DNA from: a virus | IMG/VR virus record: IMGVR_UViG_3300025093_000155 | Coordinates: 1-20,101 of that record | DNA length: 20,101 bases | Strand: one strand, 5' to 3' | Shown here: positions 5,532 through 12,541 of the stretch, piece after piece | Position numbering within the stretch: position 1 is the stretch's first letter | How the letters are laid out: every line of letters starts with the position of its first letter | The notes under the pieces: generated by a model | Told to the model about the DNA's origin: nothing | Seen by the model: only the letters and a program-made list of their open reading frames with translations | The model's database searches: none | Made by a program: the position numbers and the translations under genes

Positions 5532-7213
5532 AGAACTTACAGAGCGAGAAGAGATGGACCTTGCCTACTACGAATATAGTGTTCTTGGATATAGAAACGG
5601 ATGGTCTCCAGCCATCGGTAATACACTGCGTGGTAACAAAGAGACCAAACGAGGATCACTGTCTCCATACCTGTAGGGAGTCACTGTTCGAGGAACTGTC
5701 TAGGGGTGGTCACGTATGTGGTCACAACTACATAGGCTTTGATGGACCTGTGCTGGAAAAGTTATGGGACATACGGGTACATCCTGATCGTGTACTGGAT
5801 ACGCTAGTGATGTCGAGACTGTTCCATCCAGACGTACAAGGTGGTCACAGTCTAGCTACATGGGGTGAGAAGTTACGTTTCCCCAAAGGCGACCACGATG
5901 ACTGGAGTCAGTTGTCTGAAGCGATGATCCAGTACTGTATGCGTGATGTGTCAGTGACAGAGAAGCTGTACGAAACACTGTGCATGCAACTACAGATGTA
6001 TCACTTCACCGATACCAGTGTGTACCTTGAGCATACTGTTGCACACATATGCAGAGATCAAGAAGAGAATGGGTTTTCTTTCAATCTTACTGGTGCAAAG
6101 CAACTCGAACGTCAGCTTGAGACTAAGATGCTGGGGATAGAGGCAGCGTTACAGAATGTATTCCCACCCATTGCAGAAGAGCAGAGGTATCACAAGACAA
6201 CAGGTAAGCCGTTGCCTTTGAAGTACCAGCACTTTAACGTAGGGTCACGCCAGCAGATAGCTGAGAGACTGACGCAGAGAGGTGCTGTATGGAAAGAGAA
6301 GACACCATCAGGCAAGCCCAAGGTAGATGAGTCTACTCTAAAGAAGAACCTACATGTACCTGAGGCGAAGATGGTTCTAGAATATCTGACGCTACAGAAG
6401 CGACACTCTCAGGTGTTGTCGTGGATCAAGGCAGAGAACGGAGGACGTATACATGGGAGGGTTAAACATATCGGGGCAGTCACGGGGCGTATGGCTCATT
6501 CTAATCCTAATCTTGCACAAGTTCCTGCAGTGTATGCAGATTATGGTACTGAGTGTCGTAGCCTTTTTGTTGTTCCTCCTGACCGTGTCCTCGTGGGTGC
6601 TGATGCATCTGGTCTTGAACTACGTATGCTCGCCCATTACATGGGTGATGAAGCGTATACGAAGGAGATCCTAGAAGGTGATATACATACAGCTAACCAG
6701 CATGCGGCTGGGCTGACTACAAGGACGCAAGCTAAGACATTCATCTATGCGTTTCTGTATGGTGCTGGCAACGCCAAGATAGGATCTGTAGTGGGAGGCA
6801 ACGCAAGAAAAGGAGGTGAGCTAAGAGATAAGTTCCTTGAGAACACACCTGCCTTGGCTAAACTACGAGAGGATATAGCAATGCAAGCAGGGTCTGGATT
6901 CCTAGACGGGCTGGACGGGAGACGGTTACGTGTTCGTTCTGCTCATGCTGCATTGAACACACTACTGCAGGGAGCGGGTGCAGTTGTAATGAAGCAGGCA
7001 GTGATACACCTGTATGATTTACTAGAGCATGTTGACTTCAAGCTAGTAGCACAAGTCCACGATGAGTGGCAAATAGAGTGTCATCCTGAGGATGCTGAGT
7101 ACGTAGGCAAAGCCGCTGTACAGGCAATCATTCAGGCTGGCGATACCTTCAACCTTAACTGCCCACTGGATGGCGAATACCGTATTGGTAGTAGTTGGGC
7201 CGAAACGCATTAG
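5525..7213 (+). CDS. family A DNA polymerase with 3'-5' exonuclease (T7-like)
   Basis: This replicative polymerase has an N-terminal proofreading domain and a C-terminal polymerase domain. The exonuclease motifs are DIE (D22, E24), HNYIGFD (N68, D73) and YCMRD (Y137, D141). Polymerase motif A is DASGLELR (D360), motif B is AKTFIYAFLYG (K404, Y408) and motif C is VHDE (D513). Y408 aligns with T7 Tyr526, the residue that governs dideoxynucleotide discrimination. The 562-aa length compares with 704 in T7. The stretch between KPLP (about 228) and the next conserved block is far shorter than in T7, so the thioredoxin-binding loop seems absent. ATG 5525 has GGAGA at 5511-5515. The stop codon TAG lies inside promoter copy 2. 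Confidence 0.96.
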   Translation: MVENLQSEKRWTLPTTNIVFLDIETDGLQPSVIHCVVTKRPNEDHCLHTCRESLFEELSRGGHVCGHNYIGFDGPVLEKLWDIRVHPDRVLDTLVMSRLFHPDVQGGHSLATWGEKLRFPKGDHDDWSQLSEAMIQYCMRDVSVTEKLYETLCMQLQMYHFTDTSVYLEHTVAHICRDQEENGFSFNLTGAKQLERQLETKMLGIEAALQNVFPPIAEEQRYHKTTGKPLPLKYQHFNVGSRQQIAERLTQRGAVWKEKTPSGKPKVDESTLKKNLHVPEAKMVLEYLTLQKRHSQVLSWIKAENGGRIHGRVKHIGAVTGRMAHSNPNLAQVPAVYADYGTECRSLFVVPPDRVLVGADASGLELRMLAHYMGDEAYTKEILEGDIHTANQHAAGLTTRTQAKTFIYAFLYGAGNAKIGSVVGGNARKGGELRDKFLENTPALAKLREDIAMQAGSGFLDGLDGRRLRVRSAHAALNTLLQGAGAVVMKQAVIHLYDLLEHVDFKLVAQVHDEWQIECHPEDAEYVGKAAVQAIIQAGDTFNLNCPLDGEYRIGSSWAETH

Positions 7214-7239
7214 CGTATTCTGCAAAAGTGTGGTATAAT
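7206..7239 (+). promoter_or_regulatory. extended -10 promoter, copy 2
   Basis: CGCATTAGC (7206-7214) is followed after exactly 13 nt by GTGTGGTATAAT (7228-7239), the same layout as copy 1. TATAAT is a consensus -10 box and TGG before it makes it an extended -10. TTAGCG (7210-7215) with an 18-nt spacer could be a weak -35 box. Transcription would begin near 7246 and feed the SSB-to-ribonucleotide reductase genes. It overlaps the last codons of the polymerase gene. Confidence 0.75.
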
Positions 7240-7260
7240 ATTAATCTGGATTAATTAATA
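7239..7260. repeat. inverted repeat just downstream of promoter copy 2
   Basis: TATTAAT (7239-7245) and ATTAATA (7254-7260) are inverted around an 8-nt centre, spanning the expected transcription start. It is followed by the ribosome-binding site AGGAG of the SSB gene (7260-7264). Promoter copy 1 has a palindrome at the same relative place, so this could be an operator. AT-rich DNA makes such short repeats fairly likely by chance. Confidence 0.4.
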
Positions 7261-7269
7261 GGAGATCCT

Positions 7270-7710
7270 ATGAGTGAAGCAAACATCAACCTGAAGTGCC
7301 AATTGTACTGGCCTAGCCTTACTAGCAAGAATCAACTTGCTGATAAGTACACAGTTGACCTAGCTCTATTGTCAGACGAGGCAGTAACAGCACTCGAAGA
7401 CATGGGCTTGAAGGTAAACAACAAGGGCGACGACCGTGGTTACTACATCACGTGTAAGTCAAACAACAAGTACCGTGCGTTCCATCCTGACGGTGAAGAG
7501 GTTCTCATCAAGGGACGTACTCCTTTGTCTGAGGACGATGACCCTGACATGGGTGTTATCGTTGCTAACGGTTCTGAAGCCAAGTGTCTTGTTGGTTTCT
7601 ACGACTGGGAGTACATGAAGAAGAAGGGTCGTTCACCTACCCTACGTCGCATGGTTATCTCTAACGTAGTTGAGTACACACCTGACTTTGATCTAGAGGC
7701 GGCAGTGTGA
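7270..7710 (+). CDS. single-stranded DNA-binding protein (putative, T7 gp2.5-like role)
   Basis: The 146-aa product has a beta-rich pattern expected for an OB fold: NLKCQLYWPSL, DKYTVDLALL, GYYITCKSNN, MGVIVANGSEAKCLVGFYDW, TLRRMVISNVVEY. It lies between polymerase and exonuclease, the place where T7-related phages commonly carry an SSB. It is shorter than T7 gp2.5 (232 aa) and ends DFDLEAAV, lacking a long acidic tail. It has its own promoter (copy 2) and a good AGGAG site (7260-7264), as expected for an abundant protein. The assignment combines fold pattern and context; there is no signature residue. Confidence 0.75.
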   Translation: MSEANINLKCQLYWPSLTSKNQLADKYTVDLALLSDEAVTALEDMGLKVNNKGDDRGYYITCKSNNKYRAFHPDGEEVLIKGRTPLSEDDDPDMGVIVANGSEAKCLVGFYDWEYMKKKGRSPTLRRMVISNVVEYTPDFDLEAAV

Positions 7711-8396
7711 TACTCATCGATGGTGACATGCTTGTCTATCGTGTAGGCTTTGCCTGTGACGAGGAACCAGAGAAGATAGCAATCCAAACTATGGCTAACT
7801 ATATCTCTGAGATAATCTCTGATCTGTCTGAGCATTACAACGATTACAGGGTGTACCTAACTGGTAGCAGCAATTTCAGAAACGAGGTTGCTGTCTCCCA
7901 GCCATACAAAGGTAGTCGTCCATCGCGTAAACCAGTACACAAAGACTTACTCCGTGAGTACATGCTTGATGCATGGAAAGCGGAACTCTCTGACAACATG
8001 GAAGCTGATGACTGCATAGCCATCAAGTCTACTGAGCTAGAATATAAGTCTATTATCTGTTCTCTTGACAAAGACTTTTTGCAGATACCCACTAAGATAT
8101 ATGACTACACCAAGAAGGTCATGAAGGAAGTTGATGAACGCTCTGCTACAGAGTGGCTGTATCGTCAAGCCTTGATGGGTGATAGGGTGGACAACATCGC
8201 AGGGGTACGAGGAATAGGTCCGAAGAAAGCAGAGAAAGCACTAGAGGAATGGACAACAGAGAGGGAACTATATGAGCGGTGTCTTAAGTTATATGAAGAC
8301 AACGAACTCAACGCTGATAGACTCTATGAAAGCCTTCAGCTTTTGTACCTTCTCAGATCTTCTGACGACAAGTATAGGATACCTGATGAAGTTTGA
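7707..8396 (+). CDS. 5'-3' exonuclease (T7 gp6-like, FEN family)
   Basis: This nuclease of the FEN/PIN-like family removes RNA primers and degrades DNA from 5' ends. Metal ligands are visible as IDGD (D5, D7), EADD (E99, D101, D102), DKD (D121, D123) and GDRVDNI (D159, D162), followed by a helix-hairpin-helix DNA-binding motif GVRGIGPKKAEKAL (167-180). At 229 aa it is compact compared with T7 gp6 (about 300). It starts at GTG 7707, overlapping the SSB stop by 4 nt, with GAGG at 7696-7699. Its 3' end overlaps the endonuclease gene by 11 nt. In T7 this enzyme also supplies nucleotides from host DNA. Confidence 0.93.
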   Translation: MILIDGDMLVYRVGFACDEEPEKIAIQTMANYISEIISDLSEHYNDYRVYLTGSSNFRNEVAVSQPYKGSRPSRKPVHKDLLREYMLDAWKAELSDNMEADDCIAIKSTELEYKSIICSLDKDFLQIPTKIYDYTKKVMKEVDERSATEWLYRQALMGDRVDNIAGVRGIGPKKAEKALEEWTTERELYERCLKLYEDNELNADRLYESLQLLYLLRSSDDKYRIPDEV

Positions 8397-8760
8397 CAGT
8401 AACCTAGAAAAGAAGTTGTATGCAGAGATGAATAGTTGTATTTACCATCCTGCAGATAAGATCCATTACATTCAAGCGAGGACATACGAGCCTGACTTTG
8501 TTTACTACGATGGAAAGATTATTATTTACATTGAAGTCAAAGGGAGATTCAGAGACCGTGCGGAAGCAAGGAAGTACATTGACGTTAGAGAATGTCTTGG
8601 TAAAAGGGAAGATCTTGTATTTGTATTTCAGAATCCTAACACACCTATGCCGGGATCGAAGAGACGTAAGGACGGTAGTCGTTATCGTATGAGAGACTGG
8701 GCAGAGAAGAACGGATTCGAGTGGTATACACCAAGCACTTTACCTAAGGAGTGGCTATGA
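8386..8760 (+). CDS. endonuclease I, Holliday junction resolvase (T7 gp3-like)
   Basis: The 124-aa product matches phage T7 endonuclease I: SNLEKKLY with E8 (T7 E20), TYEPDF with D37 (T7 D55), and YIEVKG with E50 and K52 (T7 E65, K67). The rest, including the ending TLPKEWL, follows the T7 pattern (LIPAEWI) without the basic C-terminal extension. The enzyme resolves branched DNA and helps break down host DNA in T7. I placed the start at ATG 8386, where AGGA lies at 8376-8379 and the first residues align with T7. Earlier codons in this frame (from 8272) lie in the exonuclease gene. It overlaps the exonuclease by 11 nt. Confidence 0.92.
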   Translation: MKFDSNLEKKLYAEMNSCIYHPADKIHYIQARTYEPDFVYYDGKIIIYIEVKGRFRDRAEARKYIDVRECLGKREDLVFVFQNPNTPMPGSKRRKDGSRYRMRDWAEKNGFEWYTPSTLPKEWL

Positions 8761-9515
8761 CTAGGCACTTAGTAATACCTGATACGCAAGTAAAACCTGA
8801 CAGTAACTGGGATCATATGTACTGGGCAGGGCGTTACGCTGCAGCAACTAAACCTGACGTTATCATTCATCTGGGGGATCACTGGGACATGCCAAGTCTC
8901 AGTAGCTATGACGTTGGGAAGAAGTCGTTCGAGGGCAGGCGCTATGTCAATGACATTGAAGCTGGTAACATGGCAATGGAAGCGTTCATGTATCCTATAC
9001 GTAACGAACAGAAGCGGCTACGCAAGGGTAAAAGACGCACATGGAAGCCTCGTATGGTGTTCCTGTTAGGCAACCACGAGTACAGAATAGAACGAGCTAT
9101 CGAGTCTGACGCCAAGCTAGACGGTTTGATGTCGTATAGCGACTTCTTCTTAGAGAACTGGGAAGTGGTTCCTTTTCTTGAGCCTATCATTATTGATGGC
9201 ATTGCCTACTGTCATTACTTCACTAGCGGTGTGATGGGTCGTCCCGTTACTACTGCAAAGTTAATGTTACAAAAGAAGTTTATGTCGTGTATCATGGGAC
9301 ATGTTCAGGATAGGGATATAGCTTATGCAAGAAAAGCAGATGGAAGTAGTATTACTGGTTTGTTCGCTGGCATTTTTTATACTCATTCTGAAGATTATCT
9401 AAACCCCCAGACTAACGGTAGCTGGTCAGGTATCTGGATGTTGAACGAAGTAGACAACGGATCCTTCGACGAATTACCAATTAGCATCAACTACCTCAGG
9501 AGAAAGTATGGATGA
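8757..9515 (+). CDS. calcineurin-like metallophosphoesterase
   Basis: The 252-aa product has the metal-binding blocks of the calcineurin-like family: PDTQ (D9; Q11 replaces the usual His), GDHWD (40-44), GNHE (105-108), CHYF (H153) and GHVQ (H182). It hydrolyses a phosphoester, but the substrate cannot be told from sequence; 2',3'-cyclic nucleotides, DNA ends or phosphorylated proteins are options. Genes of this kind are known in marine podoviruses with class II ribonucleotide reductase. I use ATG 8757, because AAGGAG (8745-8750) fits it, rather than GTG 8751. It overlaps endonuclease I by 4 nt and the next gene by 4 nt. Confidence 0.9.
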   Translation: MTRHLVIPDTQVKPDSNWDHMYWAGRYAAATKPDVIIHLGDHWDMPSLSSYDVGKKSFEGRRYVNDIEAGNMAMEAFMYPIRNEQKRLRKGKRRTWKPRMVFLLGNHEYRIERAIESDAKLDGLMSYSDFFLENWEVVPFLEPIIIDGIAYCHYFTSGVMGRPVTTAKLMLQKKFMSCIMGHVQDRDIAYARKADGSSITGLFAGIFYTHSEDYLNPQTNGSWSGIWMLNEVDNGSFDELPISINYLRRKYG

Positions 9516-9661
9516 CGTTCGACGAGTTGTTAGAACACGTTGCCGAACATTACGATGAGGTAACAATCATGGAAGCACTAGAGATTACATCAGAAGATTT
9601 GGTAGAGCGGTTCGCAGATCGTGTGCTAGAAAAAGTTTACAAGTTTAAGGAGATGGAATGA
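9512..9661 (+). CDS. small acidic protein (49 aa)
   Basis: The frame from ATG 9512 encodes 49 residues, starting MTFDELLEHVAEHYDEVTIM and including EALEITSEDLVERFADRV. The two helices and the turn between them look like a short helix-turn-helix-like unit (the EITSEDLVERF pattern occurs in small phage proteins whose function I do not know). It overlaps the preceding stop (ATGA) and the following start (ATGA), and AGGAGA at 9498-9503 precedes it. The double coupling makes it a real gene despite its size. Confidence 0.75.
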   Translation: MTFDELLEHVAEHYDEVTIMEALEITSEDLVERFADRVLEKVYKFKEME

Positions 9662-9945
9662 GTATTGATGACGCAAGTCCCGAAGAATGGGATACAGTAA
9701 GAGCGCTTAACAACCTATCAATTAGAAAGAAACCAGACCCAGTGGAAAAACCAGACCACTACAACAAAGGCGCTATCGAAGCTATTGAAGCTATCAAAGC
9801 ATCTATGCCAGACAATGAGTTTAATGGTTATCTTAAAGGTAATGCATTGAAATACTTATGGCGCTACGACTACAAGGGTAAGCCAGTAGAAGACTTACGT
9901 AAGTGTCGCTGGTACATTGACCGACTAATCAAGGAACTAATTTAA
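9658..9945 (+). CDS. DUF3310 (SaV-like) protein
   Basis: The 95-aa product has the DUF3310 core: KPDHYNKGAIEAIEAIKASM, then FNGYLKGNALKYLWRYDYKGKPVEDLRKCRWYIDRL split by a short turn. This domain is widespread in phages. T7 gp1.7, described as a nucleotide kinase, contains a related domain, so a role in nucleotide supply fits the position directly before ribonucleotide reductase, but this small protein lacks any visible P-loop and its activity is unproven. ATG 9658 overlaps the previous stop (ATGA) with AAGGAG at 9648-9653. Its stop shares a base with the reductase ATG (TAATG). Confidence 0.88.
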   Translation: MSIDDASPEEWDTVRALNNLSIRKKPDPVEKPDHYNKGAIEAIEAIKASMPDNEFNGYLKGNALKYLWRYDYKGKPVEDLRKCRWYIDRLIKELI

Positions 9946-11816
9946 TGGATGCATATCAACAATACATACACAAGTCACGGTACGCTCGTTACCTACCAGA
10001 GGAACAGCGGCGGGAGACTTGGGAAGAAACCGTAAACAGATACCTAAACTACTGGTGTGATAGAGTAGAGCTAAACGAGTTTGACCAATCAGAGATCTTT
10101 CATTCTATCTACGAGCTAGACGTAATGCCCAGCATGAGAGCACTAATGACTGCTGGCGAGGCTCTTGACCGTGACAACGTCGCTGGGTTTAACTGTTCCT
10201 ACTTACCTATCGATCACCCCAAAGCGTTTGACGAGATGATGTACGTCCTTATGTGTGGTACTGGCGTAGGGTTCAGTGTCGAACGTCAATATATCAGCAA
10301 GCTACCAGAAGTAGCGGAGGAATTTCATGACACCGATACCGTTATACACGTCGCCGATTCTAAAATTGGCTGGGCTAAAGCCTACAGAGAACTTATTAGC
10401 TTGCTCTATTCGGGTCAGCTTCCAAAGTGGGACATATCTGGAGTACGACCTGCAGGGGCAGCACTTAAAACCTTCGGCGGTAGAGCATCTGGTCCAGAAC
10501 CTCTTATCGATCTCTTTAACTTCACCGTTGAGGTCTTTCGCGAAGCTCATGGACGTAGGCTCTCCTCAATTGAATGCCACGATCTCTGCTGTAAGATTGC
10601 ACAGATCGTCGTCGTCGGCGGGGTTAGGAGAAGCGCTCTCATCAGTTTGTCTAACCTCACTGACGACAGGCTCAGACGATGTAAGTCAGGACAATGGTGG
10701 CAAGACAATCCACAACGTGGACTAGCTAACAACAGTGCATGTTACACAGAGAAGCCAGACTTTGAGGCATTCCTAAATGAGTGGAAAAGTTTATACGAGT
10801 CCCGATCAGGAGAGCGAGGTATGTTCTCTAGAGTCGCAAGTCAAAAGCAAGCTGCAAAGAACGACCGACGAGATGCTACCTATGATTTTGGAACTAATCC
10901 ATGTAGCGAAATCATCTTACGGCCTTACCAATTCTGCAATCTATCAGAAGTTGTTGTCAGGGCAACCGATACGTTGTCAGACCTTAAACGAAAAGTTCGT
11001 GTTGCGACTATCCTTGGAACTTTACAGGCTACCTTGACAGACTTCCGTTACCTACGTAAGGTGTGGAAGAACAACACTGAGGAAGAAGCACTGCTTGGTG
11101 TATCACTAACAGGCATCATGGATCATCCGACGTTGTCGGGAAGGAGAGATAAAGGTGTCCTCAAAACATGGCTTACTGAGTTACGTGAAGAGGCTATCAG
11201 AACGAATAAATCATGGGCTGACCAACTGGCTATTAATACTTCTACTGCTATTACCGCCGTTAAGCCTAGCGGTACTGTGTCTCAACTGGTTGATTCTGCT
11301 AGCGGTATACATCCACGATACGCACACCAGTACATCAGACGAGTACGAGCAGATGCAAGAGACCCATTGTGTGCAGTACTGGAAGCCGCTGGAGTCCCCG
11401 TAGAGGACGATGTAATGTCACCCAGTACCAAGGTATTCAGCTTCCCTATAAAGTCTCCTGACGGGGCTGTAGTGGCGTCTGAGATGGGTGCTATGGAACA
11501 ACTTGAACTATGGGAAATCTATCAGGACTTTTGGTGTGAGCATAAGCCATCGATGACGTGCTACTATAGGGACGATGAGTTCCTTGAAGTAGGGCAATGG
11601 CTTTACAACAAGTTCGATAAGATAAGTGGGGTATCATTCCTTCCTTATTCCGAACACACATACCAACAAGCTCCTTACGAGCCTATAGATTTAGAGACCT
11701 ATGAGAAGCTGAAGGAGGAATTCCCAGAGACGATTGATTGGAACATCTCTGAGAACTCTGACATGACGGAAGGGTCTCAACAGTTAGCCTGTACCGGGAA
11801 TAACTGTGAGTTGTGA
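9945..11816 (+). CDS. adenosylcobalamin-dependent ribonucleotide reductase (class II, monomeric type)
   Basis: This enzyme makes deoxyribonucleotides using coenzyme B12. GFNCSYLPID (C84) and QFCNLSEV (C331) carry the redox pair, GTNPCSEI carries N318, thiyl-radical C320 and E322, and KPSGTVSQLVDSASGIHPRY (440-459) is the conserved phosphate-binding block. The C-terminal CTGNNC (C616, C621) is the shuttle pair that reduces the active site. The form resembles the single-subunit Lactobacillus ribonucleoside-triphosphate reductase (739 aa) but is shorter at 623. The phage encodes no B12 synthesis here, so the host must supply cobalamin. ATG 9945 overlaps the previous stop; AAGGAA (9931-9936) precedes it. 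A terminator follows immediately. Confidence 0.95.
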   Translation: MDAYQQYIHKSRYARYLPEEQRRETWEETVNRYLNYWCDRVELNEFDQSEIFHSIYELDVMPSMRALMTAGEALDRDNVAGFNCSYLPIDHPKAFDEMMYVLMCGTGVGFSVERQYISKLPEVAEEFHDTDTVIHVADSKIGWAKAYRELISLLYSGQLPKWDISGVRPAGAALKTFGGRASGPEPLIDLFNFTVEVFREAHGRRLSSIECHDLCCKIAQIVVVGGVRRSALISLSNLTDDRLRRCKSGQWWQDNPQRGLANNSACYTEKPDFEAFLNEWKSLYESRSGERGMFSRVASQKQAAKNDRRDATYDFGTNPCSEIILRPYQFCNLSEVVVRATDTLSDLKRKVRVATILGTLQATLTDFRYLRKVWKNNTEEEALLGVSLTGIMDHPTLSGRRDKGVLKTWLTELREEAIRTNKSWADQLAINTSTAITAVKPSGTVSQLVDSASGIHPRYAHQYIRRVRADARDPLCAVLEAAGVPVEDDVMSPSTKVFSFPIKSPDGAVVASEMGAMEQLELWEIYQDFWCEHKPSMTCYYRDDEFLEVGQWLYNKFDKISGVSFLPYSEHTYQQAPYEPIDLETYEKLKEEFPETIDWNISENSDMTEGSQQLACTGNNCEL

Positions 11817-11821
11817 CTTAT

Positions 11822-11841
11822 GGGGCTTCGGCCCCTTTTTT
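11822..11841 (+). terminator. rho-independent terminator of the replication unit
   Basis: GGGGC (11822-11826), loop TTCG, GCCCC (11831-11835) and six T residues (11836-11841) make a classic intrinsic terminator with a stable tetraloop, 5 nt after the reductase stop. There is no T-run in the - strand direction, so it should act mainly on + strand transcripts. The last bases overlap the stop codon of the convergent gene. Confidence 0.93.
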
Positions 11842-12541
11842 ATTGCTGAGTAAACATACCTTGCTTAGGAGGAAGCTGTATTCGTACTTCTCGTTTTGTG
11901 TCAGGTTTTGCGAGCATCATAATCGCATTCCCCATCATACGAGGTGAGTTAATTATTTTTGGCAATGTTTCTAAAAACTCACTTAGAGATACCTTTTGAT
12001 CGAGCTTGTTCCAATCATAAGTATCTTTAATGACCACGGAACCATCTTTTTGTTGTTCAGCGGTAAATCGTCCTAGCGTTGTTTTGGCTCGATACGCAGG
12101 ATCAAGAAACGAATCTCGAACAGTTTGTATAATAGACTCAGCATTACCAGCTTCAGTACTTGATTTCTGAGTTTCAGCTATATCCCCGTAGCTTACAGAT
12201 GTGCGATTTCTTGTGTCCTCGTAGGACTTAATTTTTTTATCAAGTTCAGCAATCTCACGGTCTGTTATATCAACCATGTTGTTGTTTTCGTCCATCGCAT
12301 ATATCCGCGTATTTTTACCACCAGACGCTAAATCATCGCGCCACTCTCTATACAAAGTTTCTTTGTCTTTATTCTTTGCTTTAGTCTCTTCTACAACACG
12401 GCGGAGGTAACGGAGGTCTTCATCAGTAAAGTCTTTTTCTGTGATCGGGCTATCCGCGCCCAATACAGTCTCAGCGAAAGTACGCATATTTACAGGTAAA
12501 TTGTTATATAGTTTTCTTATGCGCTTTGCCTCAAAATCCAT
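11840..12541 (-). CDS. hypothetical virion-associated protein at the end of the late block (233 aa)
   Basis: The product has a charged N-terminal half with likely helices (TDEDLRYLRRVVEETKAKNKD and KSYEDTRNRT) and a C-terminal half with TLGRFTAEQQKDGSVVIKDT and ISNSP-like turns (IINSPRMMGNAIMML). I recall the LGRFT...DGSVVIxDxYDW pattern in late proteins of other marine phages, of unknown role. The sequence is not related to T7 tail fibre, although it takes that gene's relative position. ATG 12541 overlaps the upstream stop by one base, with AGGGAG in front. It is the last gene of the unit; the stop lies at the foot of the + strand terminator. Confidence 0.75.
   Translation of the reverse strand: MDFEAKRIRKLYNNLPVNMRTFAETVLGADSPITEKDFTDEDLRYLRRVVEETKAKNKDKETLYREWRDDLASGGKNTRIYAMDENNNMVDITDREIAELDKKIKSYEDTRNRTSVSYGDIAETQKSSTEAGNAESIIQTVRDSFLDPAYRAKTTLGRFTAEQQKDGSVVIKDTYDWNKLDQKVSLSEFLETLPKIINSPRMMGNAIMMLAKPDTKREVRIQLPPKQGMFTQQ

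Noticed and set aside
5434-5676. 80-aa + strand frame between helicase and polymerase
   Set aside because: It lies across the end of the zinc protein and the start of the polymerase, both well supported, and shows no ribosome-binding site or motif.
5525-7213. Possibility that the short polymerase is frameshifted or broken
   Set aside because: All three exonuclease and three polymerase motifs are intact in one frame with normal spacing, so the short length looks like a real family trait.
8272-8385. N-terminal extension of endonuclease I
   Set aside because: The residues lie in the exonuclease gene in another frame, do not match T7 endonuclease I, and ATG 8386 has the ribosome-binding site.
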